A stretch of 64,000 nt of DNA from DASZBR01 sp035943935 (GCA_035943935.1 DASZBR010000002.1:93237-157236); one strand, 5' to 3'; positions 9,087-17,520 are shown, numbered from the stretch's first letter. A program made the numbers and translations. The notes: a model not told the origin generated them from the sequence alone.

Positions 9087-9611
9087 ATGGCACATGATTT
9101 GTCGGAAGAGGCGATCAGAAAATTTGAAAAAGAAGTAGAAAGTTTGCAAAAAGATTTAAGTCAGTTTGAAACAATGCGGTCATTAGTAAAAAATAATGCG
9201 TTGCCGGAAGATTCGCATCAATTGCGTCATGCGGGTGAGGTCGTGAGTAACCGATTGAAAGATCGATCATTGTCGGAGGATGCTAAGCAATTTGCTTGGA
9301 AACGATTAGAGTTGATGCATGATCCGACCGATGCGAATGCTAAAAAAGAATTATTTGCGCTGTTTAAAAAATATGGCCTTAATGATTTAGCAGGGAATTA
9401 TGCGGTCGAGCCTGAGCCTATTGTGCCGTCGCCGCGTAATAGAACAGAATCTCCGCGAAATTCGCCGCGTAGTGGGTTTCTGAGTAGAGTCGGCAGTAAA
9501 TTGGCGGGATTTATTTCACCGCGCAGCAGAAAATCAGAACGCCCAGCGGCGAGTGACGAAGATTCAACAGAAAGTGTTGGTACTCCAAGATTTGGCGTAC
9601 GTCCAGATTAG
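9087..9611 (+). CDS. Unknown protein with SPR-repeat C-terminus; possible effector
   Basis: A 174-residue soluble protein, nine bases after fba with its own GGGAGAG. Residues 1-110 look helical and rich in charged residues (SEEAIRKFEKEVESLQKDL). Residues 115-174 are low-complexity and basic, with repeated SPR motifs (PSPRNRTESPRNSPRSGF, ISPRSRKSE) and an acidic patch SDEDSTES near the end. I recognise no family. The disordered tail with glutamate and serine clusters resembles C-terminal secretion regions of Dot/Icm substrates, which is weak inference. It has no PmrA-like box of its own and probably reads through from fba. Confidence 0.7.
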   Translation: MAHDLSEEAIRKFEKEVESLQKDLSQFETMRSLVKNNALPEDSHQLRHAGEVVSNRLKDRSLSEDAKQFAWKRLELMHDPTDANAKKELFALFKKYGLNDLAGNYAVEPEPIVPSPRNRTESPRNSPRSGFLSRVGSKLAGFISPRSRKSERPAASDEDSTESVGTPRFGVRPD

Positions 9612-9638
9612 TCAAGTCGTTTTGCAAAAAATATTTTC

Positions 9639-9654
9639 CTTAATAATTCCTTAA
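9639..9654 (+). promoter_or_regulatory. PmrA-like box before the 706-residue protein
   Basis: CTTAATAATTCCTTAAG: half-sites at 9639-9643 and 9650-9654, 11 bases apart. The first half CTTAATAAT is close to the published half-site cTTAATatT. The second half-site takes the place of a -35 hexamer, and 11 bases after it is TAGTAT as a possible -10. The ATG at 9738 follows 83 bases later. Confidence 0.7.
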
Positions 9655-9737
9655 GCTTTGTCAGTTAGTATAAGCATAATGATTCTCGTTCAATACAAGA
9701 AGAAATTTAAAAGTAAAATTAAATTGGAGAATGTGTT

Positions 9738-11858
9738 ATGGCTACTGAGATATTTGATTCGCTGGAGCGGCTTCTTCAGCGGGGTGAATTAAATGCTGCT
9801 GCTAATGTCTATCTTGCTATTCGTCCTTCACTTCGTGCGTTTGATTTGGCGATGCTTCGCAAGCGCCTTCCTCGACAAAACCATATTGGGCTATTAAGGA
9901 AATTATATTTTCAACATACTGTCGATAATCAACGATTTCACGCCGAAAATATTCTAGAGGATTTCTTATCGTTAAATCCAGATGCAGAAGAAAAGACTAA
10001 TTTTGAGGGTGTTATTACAACCCCTGATTTTTTTAGAGCAGCACTGGATGCGTTTAAAACGAAGGCACAACAGTTTGATGAAAAAAGCATTGATCAAAAA
10101 AGTAAAGATGAGCTTGAAAGTGAAAAGAAAACTGTCGCTTTTGCTGTGACTGGGTTAGGCGAAATGGATAAGCGCATAACGGCTAAGTTAGCGCAGTTGT
10201 CAGAACAGGAAAAGTACTATTCTGTTGAGACATTACGGAGTGTTTTTCAAGAATTACAGAAAGAAATTATTGAACAAAAGAATGGTTTTCTCGCTCGTTG
10301 GCGTATTTTGCAGAAAGTTAAGGATAATGTTGTTGTGCCACAACCACCAAAAGTGCAATTACAACAACCGCCAATACAACGAGAACCACTGTTACCGCCA
10401 AAACCTCTGATTCAACCAGTTCCCGTTCAACCACTGCCTGATAATGATGTGGTTTCACAGGATGCTCAACCTACTAAAACGAAAATTAAAATACGAATGA
10501 GTTTCCTGAATCGATATGCATTAAGAAAAAGCTTGGAAGAAGCACTTCGTGAAGATCGCTTGACGGATGTGGTAGCTATTGATTATCACTTTAGGAATTT
10601 GATTGCAGATGAATCGCCTCGTGATCGTGAGGTTAAATCTCGCGCATTCAGGAGCGTACTTTTAAAAGATGCGCGTTACCTTGAAATTTTAAAAGCAGAA
10701 TTCAGTTTAGCAAGTGAAGAAAGTAATCAACGCGTTGTCAGTGAAATAGGTCTTGAGTTATCTCGATTACTGGATAGAGAAACTTTTGCGAAACTTATTA
10801 TGGAACTACAATCCTCTCACCACTTAAATAAACAACTCAATGTATATGAGAAAAGAGCGGCTGTTTTGCGTAACATGGCTTGGGATCAGAAAAATGATGA
10901 TGCACTTCGTGAAGAAAAAGAGGTGTTGGGTTCTCTCATAGGATTTCTAGATGGCTTAAAAACTAAAGTTTCTGAAAAGAAAGATAAACCTACCGGCAGT
11001 AGATTTGTAAAGAAAAAACAAGGTCTCGCGGGACTTCCTCTTTCGCCAGGTATGCAGATCGAACGACCGCCTCGCGTGATTATTGAAAGTAAACTTGAGC
11101 AAGATTTAGGCAAAAAGATTAATTTTCATTCTGCCCGGAGCGCAGTTCTCGACAACGTCATCGCTAAACGGCATATAACAGAGGCATCTGAAAATCAAAA
11201 GAGGGAACGGGTCAGCAGTTTTTGTGCTAACCGCGCACATAGAAAAAAATTCCATGCTGCGTTGGACGCGATACCTCCAAAGCGATTTCAGTTGTTTTTT
11301 GGAGCGTCTCGTAAAGCTTTTGATGCGAAAAAATTTATTACGCTGTTGACTGAAATAAATGATGGGGCTACGCGGCAGAATGATGACCCATCAAAGAAAA
11401 ACGAGATCTTTTTTCAGGCCTTGCTGACTTTTTTCCGTCAGCTGTCCAGTTTTAAATTAAAAAGATTGATTGAGGATCTTAATCACCCCACGTTTAAAAA
11501 TTTCTTTTTTGCTTTCGACTATTATGCAGATATTCCTGAGAATTCGAATGCTACAAACATCGTTCACTTATTTAAAGGTCTTAAGACCGATGGCGTGGAA
11601 GAGCAGCGTCCGTTGGCAGCGTTACAAACGTTAACATCGACATTTATTGCCGCTTTTCACGAAGCGTTGATTGAACATGACATTGATTTTGTCAATTATT
11701 TCCAAACAAGTCCTATTAAACAACATGAAGATGTACACAAGGCAAATCAGGGATTTATCTGGGAATATGTCATGAACAACTCGGGGAAAAATATACTCGA
11801 CCGACAAGAGGGTGATGAGTGGTTCGAGGTTCCACTGGTATCACCACGCGCTTTTTAA
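9738..11858 (+). CDS. Large unknown protein, candidate Dot/Icm effector
   Basis: A 706-residue hydrophilic protein without signal peptide or membrane segment. Residues 1-200 are charged and helical. Residues 200-240 form a proline-rich linker (PPKVQLQQPPIQREPLLPPK). The remainder is again helical with many K/E/R runs and basic patches (residues 395-425). It ends WFEVPLVSPRAF. I do not recognise a domain. GGAG lies 7 bases before the ATG. The upstream PmrA-like box, large size, helical composition and lack of homology to housekeeping proteins make it the best effector candidate in the window, but the secretion claim is inference. Confidence 0.75.
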   Translation: MATEIFDSLERLLQRGELNAAANVYLAIRPSLRAFDLAMLRKRLPRQNHIGLLRKLYFQHTVDNQRFHAENILEDFLSLNPDAEEKTNFEGVITTPDFFRAALDAFKTKAQQFDEKSIDQKSKDELESEKKTVAFAVTGLGEMDKRITAKLAQLSEQEKYYSVETLRSVFQELQKEIIEQKNGFLARWRILQKVKDNVVVPQPPKVQLQQPPIQREPLLPPKPLIQPVPVQPLPDNDVVSQDAQPTKTKIKIRMSFLNRYALRKSLEEALREDRLTDVVAIDYHFRNLIADESPRDREVKSRAFRSVLLKDARYLEILKAEFSLASEESNQRVVSEIGLELSRLLDRETFAKLIMELQSSHHLNKQLNVYEKRAAVLRNMAWDQKNDDALREEKEVLGSLIGFLDGLKTKVSEKKDKPTGSRFVKKKQGLAGLPLSPGMQIERPPRVIIESKLEQDLGKKINFHSARSAVLDNVIAKRHITEASENQKRERVSSFCANRAHRKKFHAALDAIPPKRFQLFFGASRKAFDAKKFITLLTEINDGATRQNDDPSKKNEIFFQALLTFFRQLSSFKLKRLIEDLNHPTFKNFFFAFDYYADIPENSNATNIVHLFKGLKTDGVEEQRPLAALQTLTSTFIAAFHEALIEHDIDFVNYFQTSPIKQHEDVHKANQGFIWEYVMNNSGKNILDRQEGDEWFEVPLVSPRAF

Positions 11859-11977
11859 AAAGCACCAATTCCTAACGAAACGTACACGCTAGAAATATCT
11901 TCAACCACTAATAATTTTTGATTAATGAGATTGTTTTGATTTTGAAGATCCGTCAGCTGCGTCGTTAAATACGTTGA
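11855..11977 (-). pseudogene. Relic of an outer-membrane-type protein C-terminus
   Basis: The minus strand holds a short open stretch of 40 codons after an in-frame TAG, with no start codon. It encodes a coiled-coil-like piece (TTQLTDLQNQNNLINQKLL) and ends VYVSLGIGAF, an alternating strand with terminal phenylalanine typical of beta-barrel outer-membrane proteins. It overlaps the stop of the 706-residue gene by 4 bases. I read it as the leftover end of a deleted surface-protein gene; chance is possible because it is short. Confidence 0.4.
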
Positions 11978-11981
11978 CTAA

Positions 11982-12917
11982 TCACGCTAATGCGTCAAGG
12001 ATCATCTCGGGTTGAATGTTTTTCATGTCATCACGTTTGATGTGAATCTGATTTTTGCCAATGGTACCAATTAATTTTGGATCAGTAGGGCCATAGAGTG
12101 AAATAGTCGGCGCATCCAGTGCTGCAGATAAATGTCCCAGTCCCGTGTCTACCGCAATATTAAAATTTGAATGTAATAATATGCTAGCTAATTCTGTTAA
12201 AGTAGATTTAGGTAGCACTTCAACGTGAGAATTATTTTCAGCAAGTCGTTCTGCGCGTGATTTTTCTTCGGTATTGCCCCACGGCAATAATATTTTCAAC
12301 TCTTTTGGTTTAAGCAATTCAATTAATTTTGCCCAATGTTCTTCAGGCCAGCATTTATCATCGCGCGTCGTGCCATGTAATAACACACAATAATTTTGAC
12401 GTAACTGTATGAAATTAGCTTTATTAATTCCATAGTCGGGGATTTCGTCACTGAAATTATAATTTAAACTTTGTGCGAATAATTTTCGAATGCGGGGAAT
12501 GGCATGTAAATCCCAGCTGATGTTAAAACTTTTGTTATATAAAAAAGACGCGAGGGGTTCTCGAATAGAGTTTCTGTCATAGCCATATCGCGTGCCCTTG
12601 GAAAATAAGCTAATCACGCTACTTTTAATTAACCCCTGGGCATCTATGACCGCATCATATTTCTCGGATTTTAAGTTTTTGTAAAAACTTTCGAGCTCTG
12701 CATTCTTAAGCGTCTGAATAATATTTTTTCGCCATTTTCTAACTGGAGCAGGAATAATTTTTTTAACACTGGGATGAAAGCGGGGTATTTCTGAAAAAGC
12801 CGGTTCAACGACCCAGTCAAATTGAATATCGGGATTCTGTTTTCGCGCATCGGTGAGAGCAGGGAGCGTGTGAATAACATCGCCTAACGATGACATTTTA
12901 ATGACTAAAACTCGCAT
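11982..12917 (-). CDS. waaC: Lipopolysaccharide heptosyltransferase I
   Basis: Adds the first heptose to the Kdo of lipid A at the inner face of the inner membrane. The 311-residue glycosyltransferase family 9 protein starts MRVLVIKMSSLGDVIHTLPAL, the WaaC signature. It has VIDAQGLIKSS, LLHGTTRDDKCWPEEHW and DTGLGHLSAALDAP with LYGPTDP for sugar-nucleotide binding. The ATG at 12917 gives the family start; the frame is open further up only because it overlaps waaF, by 13 bases. Confidence 0.92.
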   Translation of the reverse strand: MRVLVIKMSSLGDVIHTLPALTDARKQNPDIQFDWVVEPAFSEIPRFHPSVKKIIPAPVRKWRKNIIQTLKNAELESFYKNLKSEKYDAVIDAQGLIKSSVISLFSKGTRYGYDRNSIREPLASFLYNKSFNISWDLHAIPRIRKLFAQSLNYNFSDEIPDYGINKANFIQLRQNYCVLLHGTTRDDKCWPEEHWAKLIELLKPKELKILLPWGNTEEKSRAERLAENNSHVEVLPKSTLTELASILLHSNFNIAVDTGLGHLSAALDAPTISLYGPTDPKLIGTIGKNQIHIKRDDMKNIQPEMILDALA

Positions 12918-13885
12918 GAATGTATGGTCTCCCAGACGAGTTGAGGTGATAAATCTTTCATACAACGGTGATGTTTCAGCGGACACTCTCTTTGAAAGCA
13001 CGGACGACAATATAAATCTATGGATAATATTTTTGCTTTTGTCGAAAGAGGCGGCGTAAAACCCGGATCAGTTGATCCATATAATGCAATGAGTGGTTTG
13101 TCCAACGCGGCAGCAATGTGCATTAATCCTGAATCATTGGTAATCACTAATGACGCTAACGCTAATAAATCAATGGCTTCGGATAAGCTAGTGGTTCCGG
13201 CCAAATTTTTACACTGATTATTAGTCAATTCATTAATTTTGTCGGTGATGACTTTATCTTTTAGGGAGCCGAATAACCAGAGTTCAAAATCATGTTCCAA
13301 TAATTTATTGGCGAGAGTAGCGTAATGCTCTTCTGGCCAACGTTTTGACGGACCAAATTCTGCACCCGGACATAAGGCAATAATTTTTTTAGAGGAAGAC
13401 TCAGCGGTGATCGGATTGGCAATTAATTTGGGTTTCGGTAATTTGTCAGGTAAGACTTCATTTTTTTCTAAACCTAAAAAAGCAAATCGCTGAATCATTA
13501 AGGGCAATAATTTTTTATTTAATAATTTTACATTATTTAATAAGCCGTATCTGAATTCGCCACGAAATCCTGTGCGTTTTTTAATGCGTGCGGCGAAGGG
13601 AATAATCGCCGATTTCCATGAGTTCGGTAATACGATGGCTTCATCATATTGATTTCTTAACGTCTTTCCGAGTTTCCAGCGTTTTGAAATAGCCAATTCG
13701 CCATGTTTAAAGGGCAACGATAATATATTGCTTATTTCAGGCATTCTGTCTAACAACGGCCGTGTGAAATCAGGCGCGATGACGTCAATGATTGCATCAG
13801 GATGACGCATCTTAATAAATTTAAATAAGACTTGTGCCATGACCATATCGCCAACCCATGCGGGGCCAATGATTAATATATTCAT
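12905..13885 (-). CDS. waaF: Lipopolysaccharide heptosyltransferase II
   Basis: Adds the second inner-core heptose. The 326-residue protein starts NILIIGPAWVGDMVMAQ and has LPNSWKSAIIPF, CPGAEFGPSKRWPEEHYA and TNDSGLMHIAAALDKPLIALYGSTDP, with the C-terminal CRPCFQRECPLKHH cysteine region common in WaaF. It begins in an ATGA overlap with the upstream zinc-finger gene and overlaps waaC downstream, so the three are one operon. Confidence 0.92.
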   Translation of the reverse strand: MNILIIGPAWVGDMVMAQVLFKFIKMRHPDAIIDVIAPDFTRPLLDRMPEISNILSLPFKHGELAISKRWKLGKTLRNQYDEAIVLPNSWKSAIIPFAARIKKRTGFRGEFRYGLLNNVKLLNKKLLPLMIQRFAFLGLEKNEVLPDKLPKPKLIANPITAESSSKKIIALCPGAEFGPSKRWPEEHYATLANKLLEHDFELWLFGSLKDKVITDKINELTNNQCKNLAGTTSLSEAIDLLALASLVITNDSGLMHIAAALDKPLIALYGSTDPGFTPPLSTKAKILSIDLYCRPCFQRECPLKHHRCMKDLSPQLVWETIHSCEF

Positions 13886-14079
13886 GCGACAAAATCAACC
13901 AAAGTAAAGTCAGCTTCACAATACGGACATGTCGCTTTGCCTGTTTTTTCGATGGGAAGATACACGCGAGGATGCGAATCCCATAAACGCATGTCAGGCA
14001 TGGGACAGGATAACGGTAAATCTTTTTGGGTTATTTCATAGTGTCGTTTTTGGCTGGCGACAATTTTGGTGTTCGACAT
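13882..14079 (-). CDS. Small zinc-finger (zf-CHCC) protein
   Basis: A 65-residue protein of the zf-CHCC family, related to the NDUFS6-like zinc-finger proteins found in many proteobacteria. The presumed ligands are CPMPD, a histidine (DSHPRVYLPI) and CPYCEADF. It typically sits beside LPS-core or branched-chain aminotransferase genes; here it lies between lgt and waaF with one-base and ATGA junctions. The molecular role is not established. Confidence 0.85.
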   Translation of the reverse strand: MSNTKIVASQKRHYEITQKDLPLSCPMPDMRLWDSHPRVYLPIEKTGKATCPYCEADFTLVDFVA

Positions 14080-14877
14080 TCAGCGGTTTTCTCCCAGGCG
14101 CCATCGATACGCGCAACGCAGCATTATAAGCCCGATGATAATCATTGGTAAGGACAATAATTGTCCCATGGTCATCCAGCCAAACGCAATAAATCCGAGC
14201 TGCGGATCGGGTTGGCGGAAAAATTCGGCTATAAATCTGAATGATCCATAGCAAAATAAAAATAATCCCGAAACGGCCATGCGAGGTTTCGGTTTGCTTG
14301 AATAAAGCCAGATGATAATAAATAACAGAACGCCTTCCATGAGAAATTCATAGACTTCTGATGGATGTCTGGGAAGGGGGCCTGCTTGAGGGTAGATCAT
14401 TCCCCAAGGAACATTGGTGACGCGTCCCCATAATTCGCCATTAATAAAATTCCCGATACGACCACACGCCAAACCAATCGGAACCAAGGGCACCACAAAA
14501 TCTCCCACGGCCAGAAATGATTTTTTAATATGCCGGCTATACAACCACAGGGCAACAATCACGCCGATTAAGCCCCCATGAAAAGCCATTCCGCCATCCC
14601 AGACTTTGAAGATGACCAATGGGTTCTGAATAAAAACGGGGAATATATAGAACAAGACATAGCCAATCCGGCCTCCCAAAAGCACCCCTATGGCGGCATA
14701 GAAAATCAGGTCGCTCAGTTGGTCCTTGTTGACGGGGCTTAAGGGGTTGTTTTTGACTCTGAAAAGGCCCAGAAGGTAGGCGGCTGTGAAACCTACGAGG
14801 TACATAATGCCATACCAATGAACGGGCAGGGGGCCGATATGGAAGGCGATGGGGTCGATATGGGGGTAGATGAACAT
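14080..14877 (-). CDS. lgt: Prolipoprotein diacylglyceryl transferase
   Basis: Transfers diacylglycerol from phosphatidylglycerol to the lipobox cysteine of prolipoproteins at the inner membrane. The 265-residue protein has about seven membrane segments, the GGRIGYVLFY and MAFHGGLIG motifs, and the Lgt signature GRIGNFINGELWGR near residue 140. Length is close to E. coli Lgt (291). It is the first gene of a minus-strand run into the zinc-finger gene, waaF and waaC. Confidence 0.95.
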   Translation of the reverse strand: MFIYPHIDPIAFHIGPLPVHWYGIMYLVGFTAAYLLGLFRVKNNPLSPVNKDQLSDLIFYAAIGVLLGGRIGYVLFYIFPVFIQNPLVIFKVWDGGMAFHGGLIGVIVALWLYSRHIKKSFLAVGDFVVPLVPIGLACGRIGNFINGELWGRVTNVPWGMIYPQAGPLPRHPSEVYEFLMEGVLLFIIIWLYSSKPKPRMAVSGLFLFCYGSFRFIAEFFRQPDPQLGFIAFGWMTMGQLLSLPMIIIGLIMLRCAYRWRLGENR

Positions 14878-14910
14878 GGGGTGAAAAGGCTCCTCAAAAA
14901 AGATTCAAGA

Positions 14911-14926
14911 CTTAATAAAACCTTAA
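14911..14926 (+). promoter_or_regulatory. PmrA-like box before the 115-residue protein
   Basis: CTTAATAAAACCTTAAGG: half-sites at 14911-14915 and 14922-14926. It shares CCTTAAGGTT with the boxes at 326 and 41954. The ATG at 14977 lies 50 bases downstream, and TAACCT 11 bases after the second half-site is a weak -10. It lies in the divergent gap between lgt and this gene. Confidence 0.65.
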
Positions 14927-14976
14927 GGTTCGTAGTGTAACCTAGAAAGCGTAAAAAGCAGAAAGGGGTAATCCCA

Positions 14977-15324
14977 ATGAAAAATATGGCACGAAAAATA
15001 TTATTTTGGTCAGCACCGAAAGAAGAAATACCAATCGGTCAAATAGAGCTGTGGAAAGAAAGTATGAAAAGTTTATTAAAAAAGATAGCAGATGACAGAG
15101 ATCCTGAGGCGCTTAAAGAAGCGATCAGTTTCTTAAAAGAATTGAGCAGAAAAAGTGAAAATCATGATTTCGTACATGAACATGGTGTCGTAAATTTGCG
15201 CAGGATATTTTGGCCACCACAACAAGATGTCAGTGTGTACAGCACACCAGTGAGCAATTATCACGAAGCATTAGACAATTTACTCACGACTGGGTTGGAG
15301 AACTTCAAAAGATTTCAAGTGTAA
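14977..15324 (+). CDS. Small unknown protein, PmrA-boxed
   Basis: A 115-residue soluble protein starting after AGAAAGGGG. It has a helical segment (QIELWKESMKSLLKKIADD, EALKEAISFLKELSRK) and a mixed C-terminal half (VVNLRRIFWPPQQDVSVYS). No family is recognised. The PmrA-like box 50 bases upstream and its place in an accessory island between lgt and mraY suggest a small effector or PmrA-controlled protein; this is inference. Confidence 0.65.
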   Translation: MKNMARKILFWSAPKEEIPIGQIELWKESMKSLLKKIADDRDPEALKEAISFLKELSRKSENHDFVHEHGVVNLRRIFWPPQQDVSVYSTPVSNYHEALDNLLTTGLENFKRFQV

Positions 15325-15326
15325 GC

Positions 15327-15415
15327 TTCATCGTAACTTTAACGTGGTCAGTCCGCTACTACCAAAATAACGCTGATAATCTAGAAACGAATAAAGCTGT
15401 GAACTGACCACACCT
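15327..15415 (-). pseudogene. Degenerate duplicate of the mraY 3' end
   Basis: About 88 bases on the minus strand align by hand with the last ~92 bases of mraY (16438-16529). Identity is roughly 70 percent, with two small gaps. The stretch ends GLTTLKLR-stop where mraY ends GLATLKLR-stop. The rest is degraded (KKGVVSS against LKGWPEP) and there is no start. The copy and the true mraY tail flank the LRR gene at 15454. It also contains inverted arms GTGGTCAGT (15344) and ACTGACCAC (15403), possibly a long-loop hairpin. Confidence 0.6.
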
Positions 15416-15453
15416 TTTTTATCAATCCACCATTTCGGGATCAGGAAAATAAA

Positions 15454-16425
15454 ATGTTTGATACTTGTGAGATGTACGATGCGAATGGTGTGCTTACGTC
15501 TAACCCGGAAAGCACGACAAAATTGTATATGACTGCGAAGGAAGGCGGCCCACGATTACACGATGTAGCACAGCAATTTCCCCATTTAAAAACATTGATG
15601 ATTGATTCACATAACACAGCAAACCTGGGTGAGTTTTTAGATATTTCACATTCAGTTGGACAAAATCTTGCGTATTTGACAGAACTTGTTTTGTCTCACG
15701 GTGAAATTGCCGATACTCACTTTCGCCAATTACTCTCGTGCTGTCCCCAATTGGAAAAGCTAGAGCTTAGTTCCATCCGTGTCTGGGGTTCTTTAATGCA
15801 GTGCGATACTCTGCCTAAATTAGTCTCTTTATGTGTAAGAGACTCCTGGATGGGTTCTACGGCATTCGAATATTTGCTTCCACAATGTCCATCATTACGC
15901 GGATTGGAAATTAAGGGCAGTTATGTTGCAGACGATCTTTTAGCGGTTTTTCAGAAAGTTAAAAATAGTTTGTCAGGCCTGAAGGAACTTATGATAAGTG
16001 GACACGAATTCGTCGGGTGCGAAATACAAACAATTTCCGATGAACTTGAAGCAATGTTTCGGATACTTCCCGCTTTAGAAAGATTTATGAATTATAGAGT
16101 TATTGATATTTTAAAAGTGGCATTGCAAGAAAATAGAATATTTTTAGCGAAAAAAATTCTTCTGGTCTGTCCTGGCATAACGTATATTCCTGAAAATGAG
16201 GCATCTCAGAAACTTTTTGAGAAATTAAGCGCTGAAGTTGCAGTGGAAAAATGGGAAAGATCGGTGCGCGTCATTCAAGCGAATGATAGTACCGTTAGTC
16301 GAAGCGGAGATTGGTATGTATTTTTTCCTGAGACTTCACGTTGTCTCAGTTCTGAAGAAGCAAATCTTGTAGGTGTTGATGTGGATACGGAAAGTAACAT
16401 ATATAAAATATGCATTATTGCCTGA
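15454..16425 (+). CDS. Leucine-rich-repeat protein, candidate effector
   Basis: A 323-residue soluble protein. Residues 28-185 hold several irregular leucine-rich repeats of about 25-27 residues (FPHLKTLMIDSHN, LAYLTELVLSHGEIAD, CPQLEKLELSSIRV, LPKLVSLCVRDSWM, CPSLRGLEIKGSYV, LSGLKELMISGHEF). The pattern resembles eukaryotic cysteine-containing and F-box-associated LRRs. Repeats of this kind usually bind protein partners. The last 100 residues are helical with no recognised domain. It has no PmrA-like box and follows the mraY relic. An effector acting in host cytosol is plausible but unproven. Confidence 0.75.
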   Translation: MFDTCEMYDANGVLTSNPESTTKLYMTAKEGGPRLHDVAQQFPHLKTLMIDSHNTANLGEFLDISHSVGQNLAYLTELVLSHGEIADTHFRQLLSCCPQLEKLELSSIRVWGSLMQCDTLPKLVSLCVRDSWMGSTAFEYLLPQCPSLRGLEIKGSYVADDLLAVFQKVKNSLSGLKELMISGHEFVGCEIQTISDELEAMFRILPALERFMNYRVIDILKVALQENRIFLAKKILLVCPGITYIPENEASQKLFEKLSAEVAVEKWERSVRVIQANDSTVSRSGDWYVFFPETSRCLSSEEANLVGVDVDTESNIYKICIIA

Positions 16426-16437
16426 AACTTTTTGTCA

Positions 16438-17520
16438 TCATCGTAACTTCAATGTCGCTAATCCGCACAATACCAATACGAAAGTAATAATCCAGAATCG
16501 AACAATGACGCGCGGTTCTGGCCACCCCTTTAATTCGAAGTGATGATGTATCGGCGCCATCTTAAAAATTCTTTTTCCCGTTAATTTAAATGATGCGACT
16601 TGTAAGATTACCGAGACGGTTTCTAACACAAATACGCCGCCCATTAAGAATAAAACTAATTCTTGTCGAACTATTACAGCAATAACGCCCAACGCTGCGC
16701 CTAAGGCGAGTGCCCCGACATCACCCATAAATACTTGTGCGGGATACGTATTGAACCACAAAAACCCCAAACCAGAACCGACTAAAGCGCCGCAGAAAAC
16801 GGCTAATTCTCCTGCGCCCGGAACATAGGGAATGCTTAAATATTTTGCAAAGGCAATATTGCCGGTTAAATACGCAAATATTCCGAGCGCTCCGCCGACC
16901 AGTACTGTGGGAAGTATCGCTAAGCCATCTAAGCCGTCGGTTAAATTAACGGCATTGCTACTGCCGACAATGACTAAATACACAAAGAAAATATAAAATA
17001 ATCCCATTTCTATATACGTATTTTTTAAGAAGGGAATTAATAATTGGGTATCCGTAGGGGATTGTGCAATGTGATATAAAAATATAGCGGCACCAAAACC
17101 GATTATAGACTGGCTTAAATATTTCCACCGTGCAGATAAGCCCTTGCTATTTTTTAAGATTAATTTTTTATAGTCATCGACAAAGCCAATCACACCAAAT
17201 CCTAACGTCACTAAGAGCGTTACCCATAAATAAATATTATTCAAATCACCCCATAATAAAGTGCTTAATGAAATCGCAATTAAAATTAATGTCCCGCCCA
17301 TCGTGGGTGTGCCTGATTTACTCAAGTGGGATTGTGGACCATCGGTTCTGACCATCTGTCCAATTTGATAGCGACTTAAATAGCGAATCATCATGGGGCC
17401 TACACATAATGAAATCGCCAGCGCGGTGAGGGCACCTAAAATAGTTCGTAACGTTAAATAATCAAATACATTAAAAAAACGATAATAATGGGATAGCCAG
17501 TGGGTTAACCAAAGTAGCAT
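16438..17520 (-). CDS. mraY: Phospho-N-acetylmuramoyl-pentapeptide transferase
   Basis: Makes lipid I by moving phospho-MurNAc-pentapeptide from UDP to undecaprenyl phosphate. The 360-residue, ten-TM protein has the family motifs TPTMGGTLI, GFVDDYKK, NAVNLTDGLDGLA, FMGDVGALALG and MAPIHHHFELKGWPE. Length equals E. coli MraY. It overlaps murE by 16 bases and is the last gene of the mraZ cluster here; murD, ftsW, murG and murC do not follow. Confidence 0.96.
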   Translation of the reverse strand: MLLWLTHWLSHYYRFFNVFDYLTLRTILGALTALAISLCVGPMMIRYLSRYQIGQMVRTDGPQSHLSKSGTPTMGGTLILIAISLSTLLWGDLNNIYLWVTLLVTLGFGVIGFVDDYKKLILKNSKGLSARWKYLSQSIIGFGAAIFLYHIAQSPTDTQLLIPFLKNTYIEMGLFYIFFVYLVIVGSSNAVNLTDGLDGLAILPTVLVGGALGIFAYLTGNIAFAKYLSIPYVPGAGELAVFCGALVGSGLGFLWFNTYPAQVFMGDVGALALGAALGVIAVIVRQELVLFLMGGVFVLETVSVILQVASFKLTGKRIFKMAPIHHHFELKGWPEPRVIVRFWIITFVLVLCGLATLKLR

